From: Saprospiraceae bacterium
GTDB taxonomy: Bacteria > Bacteroidota > Bacteroidia > Chitinophagales > Saprospiraceae
DNA: 64,000 nucleotides
NCBI GenBank assembly: GCA_041392805.1
Contig: JAWKLJ010000001.1
Coordinates: 806,001-870,000 of the forward strand
Direction of reading: 5' to 3'
How positions within the stretch are numbered: position 1 is the first letter of the stretch; each line of letters opens with the position of its first letter. A program made the position numbers and the translations under genes. Below the pieces are notes generated by a model that did not search any database, was not told the DNA's origin, and saw only the letters and a list, made by a program, of their open reading frames with translations. Of this stretch, positions 18,272-26,226 are shown in pieces.

Positions 18272-18942
18272 ATAAGCTAATTCGACAATTTTTATCCTGG
18301 TTCTACCGCCCCTTATTGCTGCGTTATCTCCAGAAAGATAGGCCCTTTCGTTACGACAACCTGGAGTTAATCGTACTAAAAAGTGTATTCCATCCTGCCT
18401 TTTTTGGTAGCAGTAAGGTCTTTGCTGGTTTTTTGAAAAAACAAAAACTAACTGGCAAAAAACTGCTGGAAGTGGGCTGTGGAAGTGGCCTTTTATCTCT
18501 GATTGCTGCCAAAGAACAAGCCATCGTAACGGCCATTGATATCAACCCGGCAGCCATTGCCTGCACCCGTACCAACGCCGTTAATAATCACCTGTTGGTT
18601 GAAGTAATCCATTCTGATGTATTCAAGTCGCTAACCCAACAGGCATATGATATCCTTATCGTCAATCCACCCTTTTTTGAGGGGAAAGCCACCGAAGATA
18701 GTTCCTATGCCTGGTATTGTGGCACCGACTACTATTTCTTTAGCGCCTTTTTCGAGGGACTAGCCCAATATACCCACCAAAAAAGTAAAATCTGGATGAT
18801 TCTTTCAGAAGTATGTGCCCTAGAACCCATAGAAGCCATAGCCAAACAGGCTCATTACCAATTACAGCTCATCCACCAGGAAAAACGACTGTTTGAAAAC
18901 TTCCTTATTTTCGACATACAAGTCTCCCATGATAAGGCTTAA
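18268..18942 (+). CDS. Small-domain methyltransferase (MTS family)
   Basis: 224 aa if started at the TTG at 18268, which overlaps the previous stop in a TTGA arrangement; the frame is open upstream to a TTG at 18232. The start is therefore uncertain. KLLEVGCGSGLLSLIAA binds SAM and DILIVNPPFFEG carries the NPPF motif of N-methyltransferases acting on amide or exocyclic nitrogens (PrmC/RsmC-like), although MTS enzymes also act on other substrates. It lies in a tight run of plus-strand genes and shares 14 bp with the next gene, so it is probably part of the same tailoring operon rather than a ribosome modification enzyme. Confidence 0.85.
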   Translation: MNKLIRQFLSWFYRPLLLRYLQKDRPFRYDNLELIVLKSVFHPAFFGSSKVFAGFLKKQKLTGKKLLEVGCGSGLLSLIAAKEQAIVTAIDINPAAIACTRTNAVNNHLLVEVIHSDVFKSLTQQAYDILIVNPPFFEGKATEDSSYAWYCGTDYYFFSAFFEGLAQYTHQKSKIWMILSEVCALEPIEAIAKQAHYQLQLIHQEKRLFENFLIFDIQVSHDKA

Positions 18943-20677
18943 GCGCATCCCTGTTCCTTTCCTTAGTGCCTGCCTTTGCTTATTCATAGGTTGTTATCAA
19001 TTGTGGCGGGTTCGTGAAGCCCCTATTGGCGATTTTGCGAATTACTACTATGCCAGTCAAGCCTACCAAGAAGGGGCACTAGGGCAGGGCATTTACGAAC
19101 CTTATGCTTTTAATCTTTGGGTAAATGAACGATCCCCGGCACCTGTGTTTCTCAATTATGCTCCGGTGCCGCCAGTGAGTATTTTGGCTTATTTGCCGTT
19201 TGCAGGCATGGAGGAGATGGACGTGGCGAAGTTTTGGTTTAGCCTAATAGGGCTTTTGTTGTTTGTGGTGGCTTATTATCGGTTGGGGAGGGAGGTCGAA
19301 GTCGGAAGGGGGAAGTCGGAAGGGGGAAAGGGGAAGTCGGAAGTTCGAAGTCGGAAAGGAGGAAGTTGGGAAGTTGAGAAGTCGGAAGTCGGAAGTTCGA
19401 AGTCGGAAGTTGGAGAGGAGCAACCAGAGACGGAAAGTACCTTCCCTTTTAGTCTTCCAACTTCCGACTTCCGACTTTGGATTTACCCCCTTTTCCTCCC
19501 ACTACTTTGCTGGACGGCGCTTTACAATAATTTTTTCCAGGGGCAATCCTATTTGTATATAATGGCGATGCTGATGGAAGGGTATCGATCCTGGGCAAGT
19601 GGAAAACGATTGGTAGCCGCTTTGCTTTGGTCGCTGCCCATTGCCTTGAAGATTTTTCCGGCCATACTCTTCGTTTTTTTATGGTTAAAAAAAGACTGGG
19701 TGACTTTCCTTTTGACGGGACTCTTTGCAAGTTTCTTTTCACTAATACCCTTGTTTTTTTTGCCTTTTGAGATTACCTATGACTATTTCAGTCATATTTT
19801 GCCCCGATTATTTAGTGGTGAGATCAATGATCCTTTTACCATTTTATATCAATCAATGCGGGTATTATTGGATAAGTTATTGGTCTTTGATTTACATTTG
19901 AATCCCACTCCCATTGCCGATATTCCTTATTTGTCTAATTGGCTTTATGCCTTGTTTCAATGGGTTGTGCTGAGCCTGTTAGTTGCCATAGTTAGTGATA
20001 AACAAAAGGATCCTTTTGTTGGTTTTGCGATGGTCATAACGGCAGGGCTGTTGATCAGCGGATATGGATCAAGTTATAGTATGTTAATGTTGCTACTCCC
20101 TTTAATCGCCTATTTTTTCCTTCAGCCTAGCGTGTGGTTTTGCTTAGCCAGTAGCTTTTTATTATTTCTAGCAGGCAATATCCCCATTTATTTATTGAAA
20201 GCTTGGCCTTTGCCCTGGCAGTTCCCTCGTTTATATGCCTTACTAGTTTTTTTAGGTATAGTGGTATGGTACATAAAGCCAAGGATAAGCTGGAAACCCA
20301 TTTTAGTAATTGGCTTATTTTTGATAGGAAAAGAAGCCGCAAATGTTGTTCAAAAACACCCAAACCACGCCTATTACCTTCCAGATGGTCGCCAAGGCAT
20401 AATATATGATTATCAATACCAAAAAGAAGGCCTATTGCTCACCTTTTTTAATGCAGAGGGTGCAAACCAACAAGTCATCAATACCCAAGACACCATTTGG
20501 CAAGACCCACAATTAACACTGACCGAAAACCAGATTTACTATTCAGGGCAGCAATTAACCTTCAATCACAGCCGAAAGCTAAAACCACTTCGCCTGAACG
20601 ATACGGAGCTCATTTTTCTATCAGATGAAGGACGAGGTGTAGGATTTTATACTTTACGTAAAATGCCATTACCATAA
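18929..20677 (+). CDS. GT87/DUF2029-like membrane glycosyltransferase with repeat insert
   Basis: 582 aa from the ATG at 18929 (MIRLKRIPVP). Multi-helix membrane protein. After the first helix, APIGDFANYYYASQAY holds the conserved acidic residue in the first periplasmic loop of GT-C enzymes that use polyprenyl-phosphate sugars. Residues about 122-184 (19292-19480) are an insert of GGAAGTC heptamers in one direction (KSEVGSS), then their reverse complement (LPTSDFRL), lying in a cytoplasmic loop. The C-terminal 100 residues are soluble and beta-rich. It overlaps the methyltransferase before it by 14 bp and the next gene by 1 bp. The sugar and acceptor are unknown. Confidence 0.8.
   Translation: MIRLKRIPVPFLSACLCLFIGCYQLWRVREAPIGDFANYYYASQAYQEGALGQGIYEPYAFNLWVNERSPAPVFLNYAPVPPVSILAYLPFAGMEEMDVAKFWFSLIGLLLFVVAYYRLGREVEVGRGKSEGGKGKSEVRSRKGGSWEVEKSEVGSSKSEVGEEQPETESTFPFSLPTSDFRLWIYPLFLPLLCWTALYNNFFQGQSYLYIMAMLMEGYRSWASGKRLVAALLWSLPIALKIFPAILFVFLWLKKDWVTFLLTGLFASFFSLIPLFFLPFEITYDYFSHILPRLFSGEINDPFTILYQSMRVLLDKLLVFDLHLNPTPIADIPYLSNWLYALFQWVVLSLLVAIVSDKQKDPFVGFAMVITAGLLISGYGSSYSMLMLLLPLIAYFFLQPSVWFCLASSFLLFLAGNIPIYLLKAWPLPWQFPRLYALLVFLGIVVWYIKPRISWKPILVIGLFLIGKEAANVVQKHPNHAYYLPDGRQGIIYDYQYQKEGLLLTFFNAEGANQQVINTQDTIWQDPQLTLTENQIYYSGQQLTFNHSRKLKPLRLNDTELIFLSDEGRGVGFYTLRKMPLP
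19292..19480 (+). repeat. In-gene heptamer array with inverted arm (GT87 gene)
   Basis: About 150 bases of degenerate GGAAGTC units on the plus strand, a short unique centre (GAGGAGCAACCAGAGACGG) and then an inverted arm TTCCAACTTCCGACTTCC. The two arms could form a large hairpin. The reading frame stays open throughout. It resembles the MITE core but lacks the MITE terminal repeats. Confidence 0.85.
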
Positions 20678-21837
20678 TGTACGGGAAAAAGGAACTTATC
20701 ATCAGTATGCTGGGTCTGCTATATGGCCTGGCTATTCATTGTACCCACGATCAATTGACGCCAAGCCCTCAGGATGAGTATACCATTAAACTACGGTGGG
20801 TGGAGGCTTATGAGGGAGAGGAAATCGGCCAAGTCATGGTTGGCTTGCAATGGTCTTTTTCCTTTCTGGGCGCGAGCCTACCGGAAGTTACCTGGACCAA
20901 AGCCGTCCGCTTTTTGGATGACCGCCATTTTGTTTTGAATATGCAGGAGTTAGGCTTCCAGGAAGAGGCTTTAGAGGCATGGAGAGTGATTATCGAAAGG
21001 CTAAAAAACAGTGAGGAATACCAGCAAAAAGAAGCTATTGATATGGCGCGTTTCCTGGTCCTGAGTTTGCATAGTAGCTGGCATTATTACACCCTCACGG
21101 CTGCCCCGAAAACATTGGCTGATTATCTAGCTACTAAAGATACCCTTGCCTTAAAAACCTTTCCCGTGCGAGTATCATCAATCGCCAAAACCGAGAGAAT
21201 GATTCGTTTTCAAATCGCCAACGCTATTGAACAGACCTTTTTCATCGCAGCGGAAACTGAGGATATCACGGCCCCCTCCTACCCAGTCGACCATTACGAA
21301 ATACTCGATATTATGCCCAGTGGACAGCTTCGTTTCCTTCTTTACGATGCGCAAGGTCAGTTGATGCCTGCGGCGCCCATTGCCACCACCCTTGCCGGTA
21401 AGCCCTCAAAGTGCATTTGGTGCCATGAAACCAATGTACAGCCCTTATTTCAGCCGACGCCTGATGTCCCAGGCTTCTTAAAAAGCGAGGATTTCCAATT
21501 GCTGGTCGATTCCACCAACCGTGCCTTGGCGGCCTATCGGGCCTTGTTGCCTACTATTATTGACTTTAGCGACAAACGGGCACATACCCAAAGTGAATTG
21601 CTCTACATCAGTTTTATGGAGCCTTCCCTCCAACGGATTGCTAATGAGTGGGAAATGGAAATAGAAAGCGTTAAGACTATTTTCCAAAACTTGCCAACCC
21701 ATAAATATGCCGAATTTCCTTTTTTGGGTGAATTATATTACCGGCATTGGGTCGATTCTTTGGCGCCCTATCGCAGCGAACGGGTACCTGGAAGTGTAAG
21801 GGAGGAAAATGAATGGGAGCCGAATTATTTTGACTGA
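20677..21837 (+). CDS. Unrecognised exported protein with a single CxxCH motif
   Basis: 386 aa. A hydrophobic N-terminus (ELIISMLGLLYGLAIHC) suggests export; Cys22 could be a weak lipobox. One heme-c type motif occurs at residues 246-250 (CIWCH), flanked by KPSK and ETNVQPLFQ, in a manner resembling single-heme cytochrome-like domains that precede a Pro-rich turn. No other cytochrome features, such as a distal Met, can be assigned. The gene overlaps the preceding GT87 stop by one base (TAATG), so it belongs to that operon. The function is unknown; electron transfer or redox sensing at the surface is possible. The motif could also be a zinc or disulfide site. Confidence 0.7.
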   Translation: MYGKKELIISMLGLLYGLAIHCTHDQLTPSPQDEYTIKLRWVEAYEGEEIGQVMVGLQWSFSFLGASLPEVTWTKAVRFLDDRHFVLNMQELGFQEEALEAWRVIIERLKNSEEYQQKEAIDMARFLVLSLHSSWHYYTLTAAPKTLADYLATKDTLALKTFPVRVSSIAKTERMIRFQIANAIEQTFFIAAETEDITAPSYPVDHYEILDIMPSGQLRFLLYDAQGQLMPAAPIATTLAGKPSKCIWCHETNVQPLFQPTPDVPGFLKSEDFQLLVDSTNRALAAYRALLPTIIDFSDKRAHTQSELLYISFMEPSLQRIANEWEMEIESVKTIFQNLPTHKYAEFPFLGELYYRHWVDSLAPYRSERVPGSVREENEWEPNYFD

Positions 21838-22509
21838 GTAGTGGATATTGGGCTTTTGACGCTTTGCGAAATCCGCTGTTTTCCAGACTAAAAGTGAGAA
21901 GTCGGAAGTTGAAGCCAATGGGGCGTTTTTTTTTGGGACGGGGAGGTATTGGAGGGTTGGCTTCAGGTTTTTTGGACGCGGAGTTATTGGAGGTGGAGAG
22001 GTAGTGGAGGGTTGGCTGGAGGTTTTTTTGGGGGACGTGGAGGTAGTGGAGGTTGTAAGTCGCTGGGGGCTGGCGGGGGAAAGTTGTAAGTCGTAAGTCT
22101 CAGGAGTCTGGCGGAGGAAAGTTGTAAGTCGTGGGGGCTGACGGCACAGCGACACAGAAGGCATTGAAATTTTGATTGAAATTTTAATTTTGATTGCCAT
22201 TGGAAGCGCGGCGATGTAGCTGGAGCTACAGGCAGTCTTGGAAGTGACAGGTTCACGAGCTGGAGCTCGTTCACGAACGGCTTAGGAGGACAACGGTGTG
22301 GCGGCGCAGCGACACAGGAGGCATTGAAATTGCCATTGAAATTGCCATTGAAGCGGCACAGCGACACAGCAGACATTGAAATTGCCATTGCCATTGCCAT
22401 TGAAATTGAAATTGCCATTGCCATTGCCATTGAAATTGAAATTGCCATTGCCATTGAAAACAAGGCGTTATAGCTGGAGCGCAAGAACCAGTGCCCCGGC
22501 AGGCGCAAG
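21838..22509. repeat. Composite repeat region, convergent gap 2
   Basis: 672 bases without a gene between two facing genes. It begins with a decayed MITE end (21846-21915). Then come GGGACGGGGAGGTATTGGAGG-type blocks (21925-22060), GTTGTAAGTCG repeats (22050-22135), three CAGCGACACAG anchors (ending 22157, 22317, 22369), palindromes TGTAGCTGGAGCTACA (22215-22230) and GAGCTGGAGCTC (22257-22268), and a long run of the 12-nt ATTGAAATTGCC unit with GCCATT variants (22322-22460). Overlapping long frames here read as MAIS/QFQW-type low complexity and are not genes. Confidence 0.85.
21846..21915 (-). mobile_element. Truncated MITE-like copy
   Basis: GGGCTTTTGACGCTTTGCG, then a CTGTTTTCCAGACTA block and GAAGTCGGAAG match the left half of the full copy at 49286 with scattered changes. 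The right half and right terminal repeat are missing, replaced by a GGAGG-type repeat. One end of the terminal repeat is mutated (TGGGC for TGGAC). Confidence 0.7.
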
Positions 22510-23433
22510 CTACAAATCTGGCGTAAATGACATGACTTGGTAATGCCTGAGTCGTTCCTCATAAGCCGACAAGATCGTCCGCTGATAATCATTCGGATGG
22601 TACTTGGATTCACCCGTTGTAGCGCGGAGATCTTTGTCGAAAAACGCCATCTCAAAGCCCCTTCGTTCAAATTTTTTACGCCACCAACTAACCGTTATTT
22701 TTTGAATGTTTTGGTTAACCCAATTGCCCCATTGGCCATGAAAGAGGGTTTCAAAAATGCGCTTAAGTAGATTATGCTCATCCAATAAAGGCTCCTGCAA
22801 GTATTTTGAAGGATCACAATTGGGAAAAAATTCTTTAGCCCATTTATTTTTTTCATAAAAAGCCCTGTGGACTTTGCTGCCAAAAACGGGAATAATAGAG
22901 AGGCTTTCAAAAGCAGTATAAAGGTTGCGGTCTTTGAGCGCTAATTCATCCTCATCCAGGAAATAGTTCATGCAAAAATCATGTTGTTTCCCGAACAGAA
23001 AAGTTAATTTCTTGAAACAATGAAGGAAAGACCGGCAAATCCAAAGCCGTTGTGCCTTGGTTATGATAAAAAAATCGATATCTGCCGATTCATCTGCGGC
23101 GTATTTAGAGAGAGAGCCTGAGATGGCCACGCCTCGTACAAAAGGGAATTGACTGATGAAAGCAGCATTTTTGCGCGCCGTTTTCATTTTTTCGGTGGAC
23201 AGTGTAAACTTTTGCTCCCGCAGCCTTGCCAGTCTTTTGCCTTCCCGCATGGCATAATAAGGCCCATGTTGTTGCAATTGGCCTTCCTCCTCCAGTTCGT
23301 CCAGGGTCGCAGCAATCCCTGCCTGATTCACCTTAACCTGACAGAATCGGTGAATTTCTTCTTGTTTTAGCGGAAATGAAAATATGTCAAAATAAAGTAA
23401 GGTCTTAACAACTTCCTGTTTGAGTAGCTTCAT
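22510..23433 (-). CDS. Nucleotidyltransferase-domain protein
   Basis: 307 aa. Residues 1-75 look like a winged-helix segment (VVKTLLYFDIFSFPLKQEEIHRF, LDELEEEGQLQQHG). A Pol-beta-type nucleotidyltransferase signature follows: ISGSLSKYAADESADIDFFII, with Gly106-Ser107 and the metal-binding Asp118 and Asp120. The C-terminus is basic. The target, whether protein, nucleic acid or small molecule, cannot be told. It overlaps the upstream sugar transferase by 4 bp (ATGA), so it is co-translated with a glycan-initiation enzyme; proteins of this type are often found in Bacteroidota polysaccharide loci. The C-terminus lies next to a repeat region. Confidence 0.8.
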   Translation of the reverse strand: MKLLKQEVVKTLLYFDIFSFPLKQEEIHRFCQVKVNQAGIAATLDELEEEGQLQQHGPYYAMREGKRLARLREQKFTLSTEKMKTARKNAAFISQFPFVRGVAISGSLSKYAADESADIDFFIITKAQRLWICRSFLHCFKKLTFLFGKQHDFCMNYFLDEDELALKDRNLYTAFESLSIIPVFGSKVHRAFYEKNKWAKEFFPNCDPSKYLQEPLLDEHNLLKRIFETLFHGQWGNWVNQNIQKITVSWWRKKFERRGFEMAFFDKDLRATTGESKYHPNDYQRTILSAYEERLRHYQVMSFTPDL

Positions 23434-24122
23434 TTAGTTTTTCTAATTAACCCTTTTGAGATATAGCACAGTGTTTTCATCATTATTTTCACATCCAACC
23501 AAAGAGACCATTCTTCAATGTACAGCAGGTCGTATTGCAAACGCCCCTGTAGCTTGTCCAGAGAAGTAATTGGGCCTTCAAAGCCATTGACCTGTGCCAG
23601 CCCTGTGATACCAGGCAATACCCTATGTCTATCAAAGTACCCTTTCCCAACAGCGCGGCTAAAAGCCTTATGATCGCTCATCATGTGTGGCCGAGGGCCA
23701 ACGATGCTCATTTCTCCCTTTAGTACATTCATAAATTGTGGCAATTCGTCAAGTTTATGACAACGGATAAAATGAGCCCATGGACTAATGCTTTCCGCTT
23801 TATCTTTCCGAATGCTTCTCAATTTGTAACAAAAAAACAAACGATTATTAAACCCTACCCTTTTTTGCACAAAAAAAATAGGCACATTGCCATCTATCCA
23901 ATTCATAAAAACAAGGATAGGAATTAACCATGACAATATAAAAATAAAGAAAAAACTGGTTAAAATAATATCCAGCAAACGTTTGATGATTCGATACCGA
24001 AAACCAAGGGGGGCAGTAGGCCAAAGCGCTTTTCCTTTTCTTACTTGGAGCAGCTGTGGAGGAGGAAGATGTGCTGTTCTTGAAACTAAAAACTCACTAA
24101 ATGGGCTTTGGAGAAACTTCAT
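23430..24122 (-). CDS. Undecaprenyl-phosphate sugar-1-phosphate transferase
   Basis: 230 aa from the ATG at 24122 (MKFLQSPFSEF); a further upstream ATG at 24176 would deepen the overlap with the neighbouring gene. One membrane helix (ILTSFFFIFILSWLIPILVF) precedes the catalytic domain, with YKLRSIRKDKAES, HKLDELPQFMNVLKGEMSIVGPRP and PGITGLAQVNG. These are the conserved motifs of the bacterial sugar transferase family (WbaP/PglC type), which adds the first sugar phosphate to the lipid carrier. This is the initiating step of an exopolysaccharide, O-antigen or capsule made by genes in this window. The start lies within the 3' end of the O-antigen ligase gene. Confidence 0.93.
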   Translation of the reverse strand: MKFLQSPFSEFLVSRTAHLPPPQLLQVRKGKALWPTAPLGFRYRIIKRLLDIILTSFFFIFILSWLIPILVFMNWIDGNVPIFFVQKRVGFNNRLFFCYKLRSIRKDKAESISPWAHFIRCHKLDELPQFMNVLKGEMSIVGPRPHMMSDHKAFSRAVGKGYFDRHRVLPGITGLAQVNGFEGPITSLDKLQGRLQYDLLYIEEWSLWLDVKIMMKTLCYISKGLIRKTK

Positions 24123-25431
24123 ACTTTGAAGTAATTTGAAAGATGGATAGAAAAAACGCGAAAAAAACAATGCCATGTTGTCGTTCTAATATACTTTCGA
24201 TTACCGAAAAAGTTAAAACCGCCAAGAAAAAATAGATAACAGGATTGGACCATTTATAGTCCCATTTTTTTATAAAAAGTCCCAATAAAAGCAACCACAA
24301 TAATAACCCAACTATACCCAATTGCACCCAAGTTTCTACAAATTGGTTGTGAAAATTATAGCCGAGATAGCCATGATCACCTAAGTTTGGGTTTCCATGA
24401 TAAACATTATGCTTTACGATGGTTTGGTTCATGGCGGCTTGGGCATCGCCGATCCCGAGACCAAGCACAAAAGCCCGCTCACCCTCCACAATCTCCCCTG
24501 CAAAGCGCCAAAACAATAAACGGATCGTTAAACCATTAAAAGGAGTATCGTATTGAAATTGATCCTGCTGCAATACGCTAAATTGGGAATCCAATAATTG
24601 GTTAAAACGATCACGGGTTTGACTAAAGAACGACACACCTCCGATAAAGAGAGGTAAAACAATTATCCAGCCAAATCGAAGTTTTTTAGAGACAAGCTGA
24701 GCATAATTTAAGATGGCTAAACGCAACAAAAACAATAGCGTTAGGCTTATAAATAGTCGAGATGATAACAAAATCAAACCTGTGGATAGGGTAAAAATAA
24801 TAACAAACTGGCACCAATCATTCAAAAGCAAGCGATACCCAACCCTTATCAAAAAATGACTAAAGACTAAGCTACTAAATGCAAAAAAAGAAAAATAAAT
24901 GGCGTTAAGTTCATCTAAGGGCCAGCTAAAAGCATGGTAAAAGAAAAAACTGGGAATGCCTGTTTCTAAGTAGTTACAAAGCGCTAAAAATAGACAAATC
25001 CAAATGGAAATGCAACAGCTTAGGATAAGACTTAGCATACTATGTCGCAAAATATCCAAATCGATTTTCCTATCCAGGGCTATAAACAATGGGATAAATA
25101 GCAGGCTGGCCTTGCGTTCCAATGCAAATTGTGCAACATTTACCTCTGTAGACCACGCCATACTCAAAGCATGAAAACCATAAAAAAGCCAGAAGGCCCA
25201 TACCCATCTTGTTTTTAATACCTGCCAACATCTTTTCCCCAATTCAGGCTGAAGTACAACACTCGCCCCATACAAAAGGATTACCAAAACATTTAAACGC
25301 TTGGAAATGACCAAGGTGAAGGGAATTAAAAGCAGTAGCCATTGACTAAGGGCAAGAGGGGACTGTCCGGCAATTTCCCTTTTTAAACGGACTAAAAATT
25401 TAGTGCTTTGACAGATACCCTGATTTAGCAT
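24097..25431 (-). CDS. O-antigen ligase/polymerase family protein
   Basis: 444 aa with about 11-12 hydrophobic helices. The large loop near residues 300-370 contains RLLFWRFAGEIVEGERAFVLGLGIGD and NFHNQFVETWVQLGI, the HNxF-type signature of the Wzy_C/WaaL family, which joins lipid-linked glycans to an acceptor or polymerises them. It is in the same direction as, and overlaps by 26 bp, the initiating sugar transferase gene. This is one of two such proteins here (the other at 35179), so at least two glycans may be made. Whether it is a ligase or a polymerase cannot be decided from sequence alone. Confidence 0.9.
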   Translation of the reverse strand: MLNQGICQSTKFLVRLKREIAGQSPLALSQWLLLLIPFTLVISKRLNVLVILLYGASVVLQPELGKRCWQVLKTRWVWAFWLFYGFHALSMAWSTEVNVAQFALERKASLLFIPLFIALDRKIDLDILRHSMLSLILSCCISIWICLFLALCNYLETGIPSFFFYHAFSWPLDELNAIYFSFFAFSSLVFSHFLIRVGYRLLLNDWCQFVIIFTLSTGLILLSSRLFISLTLLFLLRLAILNYAQLVSKKLRFGWIIVLPLFIGGVSFFSQTRDRFNQLLDSQFSVLQQDQFQYDTPFNGLTIRLLFWRFAGEIVEGERAFVLGLGIGDAQAAMNQTIVKHNVYHGNPNLGDHGYLGYNFHNQFVETWVQLGIVGLLLWLLLLGLFIKKWDYKWSNPVIYFFLAVLTFSVIESILERQHGIVFFAFFLSIFQITSKYEVSPKPI

Positions 25432-25471
25432 CGTGGCTATTGTTTTTTATTTTTAGGTGGGATTTGCAAAC

Positions 25472-25603
25472 TGGACTTTTGACATTCGATGTTATGAAAG
25501 TGGAAATCGGAAGGCGGAAAGGCTCAGGAGCGCAATTTTCCCACTTCCCACTTCCCACTTCTAGCATGGAAAACGGAGGATTACCAAAAGCGTCAAAAGT
25601 CCA
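25472..25603 (+). mobile_element. MITE-like element, copy A
   Basis: 132 bp bounded by perfect 12-bp inverted repeats TGGACTTTTGAC (25472-25483) and GTCAAAAGTCCA (25592-25603). It is flanked by the direct repeat TTGCAAA (25464-25470 and 25605-25611), one base outside each end. The core holds heptamer-like GGAAATCGGAAGGCGG on the left and CCCACTTCCCACTTC on the right. It has no coding capacity. It lies between divergent genes and may influence the promoter region. Confidence 0.85.
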
Positions 25604-26084
25604 ATTGCAAAGAAAGACGCTATTAAAAAAATAGCAACCCAAAAACTGTTGATGGCGCAAAGCAACCAAATATAGATGACTAATACTTAATATTCAATAT
25701 TTTTTAGCCAATTATTGCGCGTTTTTCATTTGGGCAACGGCGAGGAAAGATGCCAGAAAGAAGTTATTGCCCTCCAGTGCCTGCGGCATTAAGTGCTTTT
25801 TTCGCACATTTATCTGAAGTCTGAATGAAAAGTTGTATGTTTGAGCAGCAAAAATCAAACATGAAACGTTAAGTAATTGTTAATTACCCGACTAAGTCAT
25901 TTTCACCCTTGCATTGGACAAAAGAATTACATTTGCCATTTTTAAACGTGCTTTAAATGAAACACTTATTCAATTTAAATTCTTGGGCACCTCATAAACC
26001 TGTTTATCTTTTGCCGCTATCGAATAGGGTCTAAACGACAAATAAAATTTCTCTCATTCCTTAAGTTTATAGTAAAGTAATCCC

Positions 26085-26195
26085 TCAAACAAACATTAAA
26101 TATGTGTTTGAAGGTGGGCTTTTAGTGGTTAGTATAATGGCTTTCTGTCTTTAATCAGAAAGCTAAATCTAGCTGCCAAAATACCTACCTTCAAA
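26085..26195 (+). promoter_or_regulatory. Structured 5' leader of the SusC gene, possible switch
   Basis: Three stems can be drawn. Stem 1: TCAAACA (26085-26091) with TGTTTGA (26105-26111). Stem 2: TTTGAAGGTGGG (26107-26118) with CCTACCTTCAAA (26184-26195), 12 bp with one G-U pair. Stem 3, inside stem 2: CTTTCTG (26141-26147) with CAGAAAG (26156-26162). Stems 1 and 2 share bases 26107-26111 and exclude each other, a layout typical of attenuators or RNA switches. The SusC ATG is 31 bases after stem 2. This is inferred from base pairing only. Confidence 0.45.
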
Positions 26196-26226
26196 TGAGT
26201 CCTATAATTTACCAAAAAAGATTAGT

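Larger units (their letters stand above)
25432..26226. other. Long leader/intergenic region before SusC
   Basis: 795 bases between the divergent ligase and SusC genes. It holds a full MITE copy (25472-25603), AT-rich DNA with a possible promoter -7 box TACATTTG at 25928-25935 (the TTTG -33 partner is poor), and a structured leader at 26085-26195. No coding sequence was seen. Promoters for both flanking genes are expected here. Confidence 0.5.

Noticed and set aside
21733..22670. Overlapping frames of 155 and 228 residues rich in MAIS and SISM
   Set aside because: Low-complexity translation of the 12-nt unit plus GGAGG blocks; they overlap real genes on both sides.
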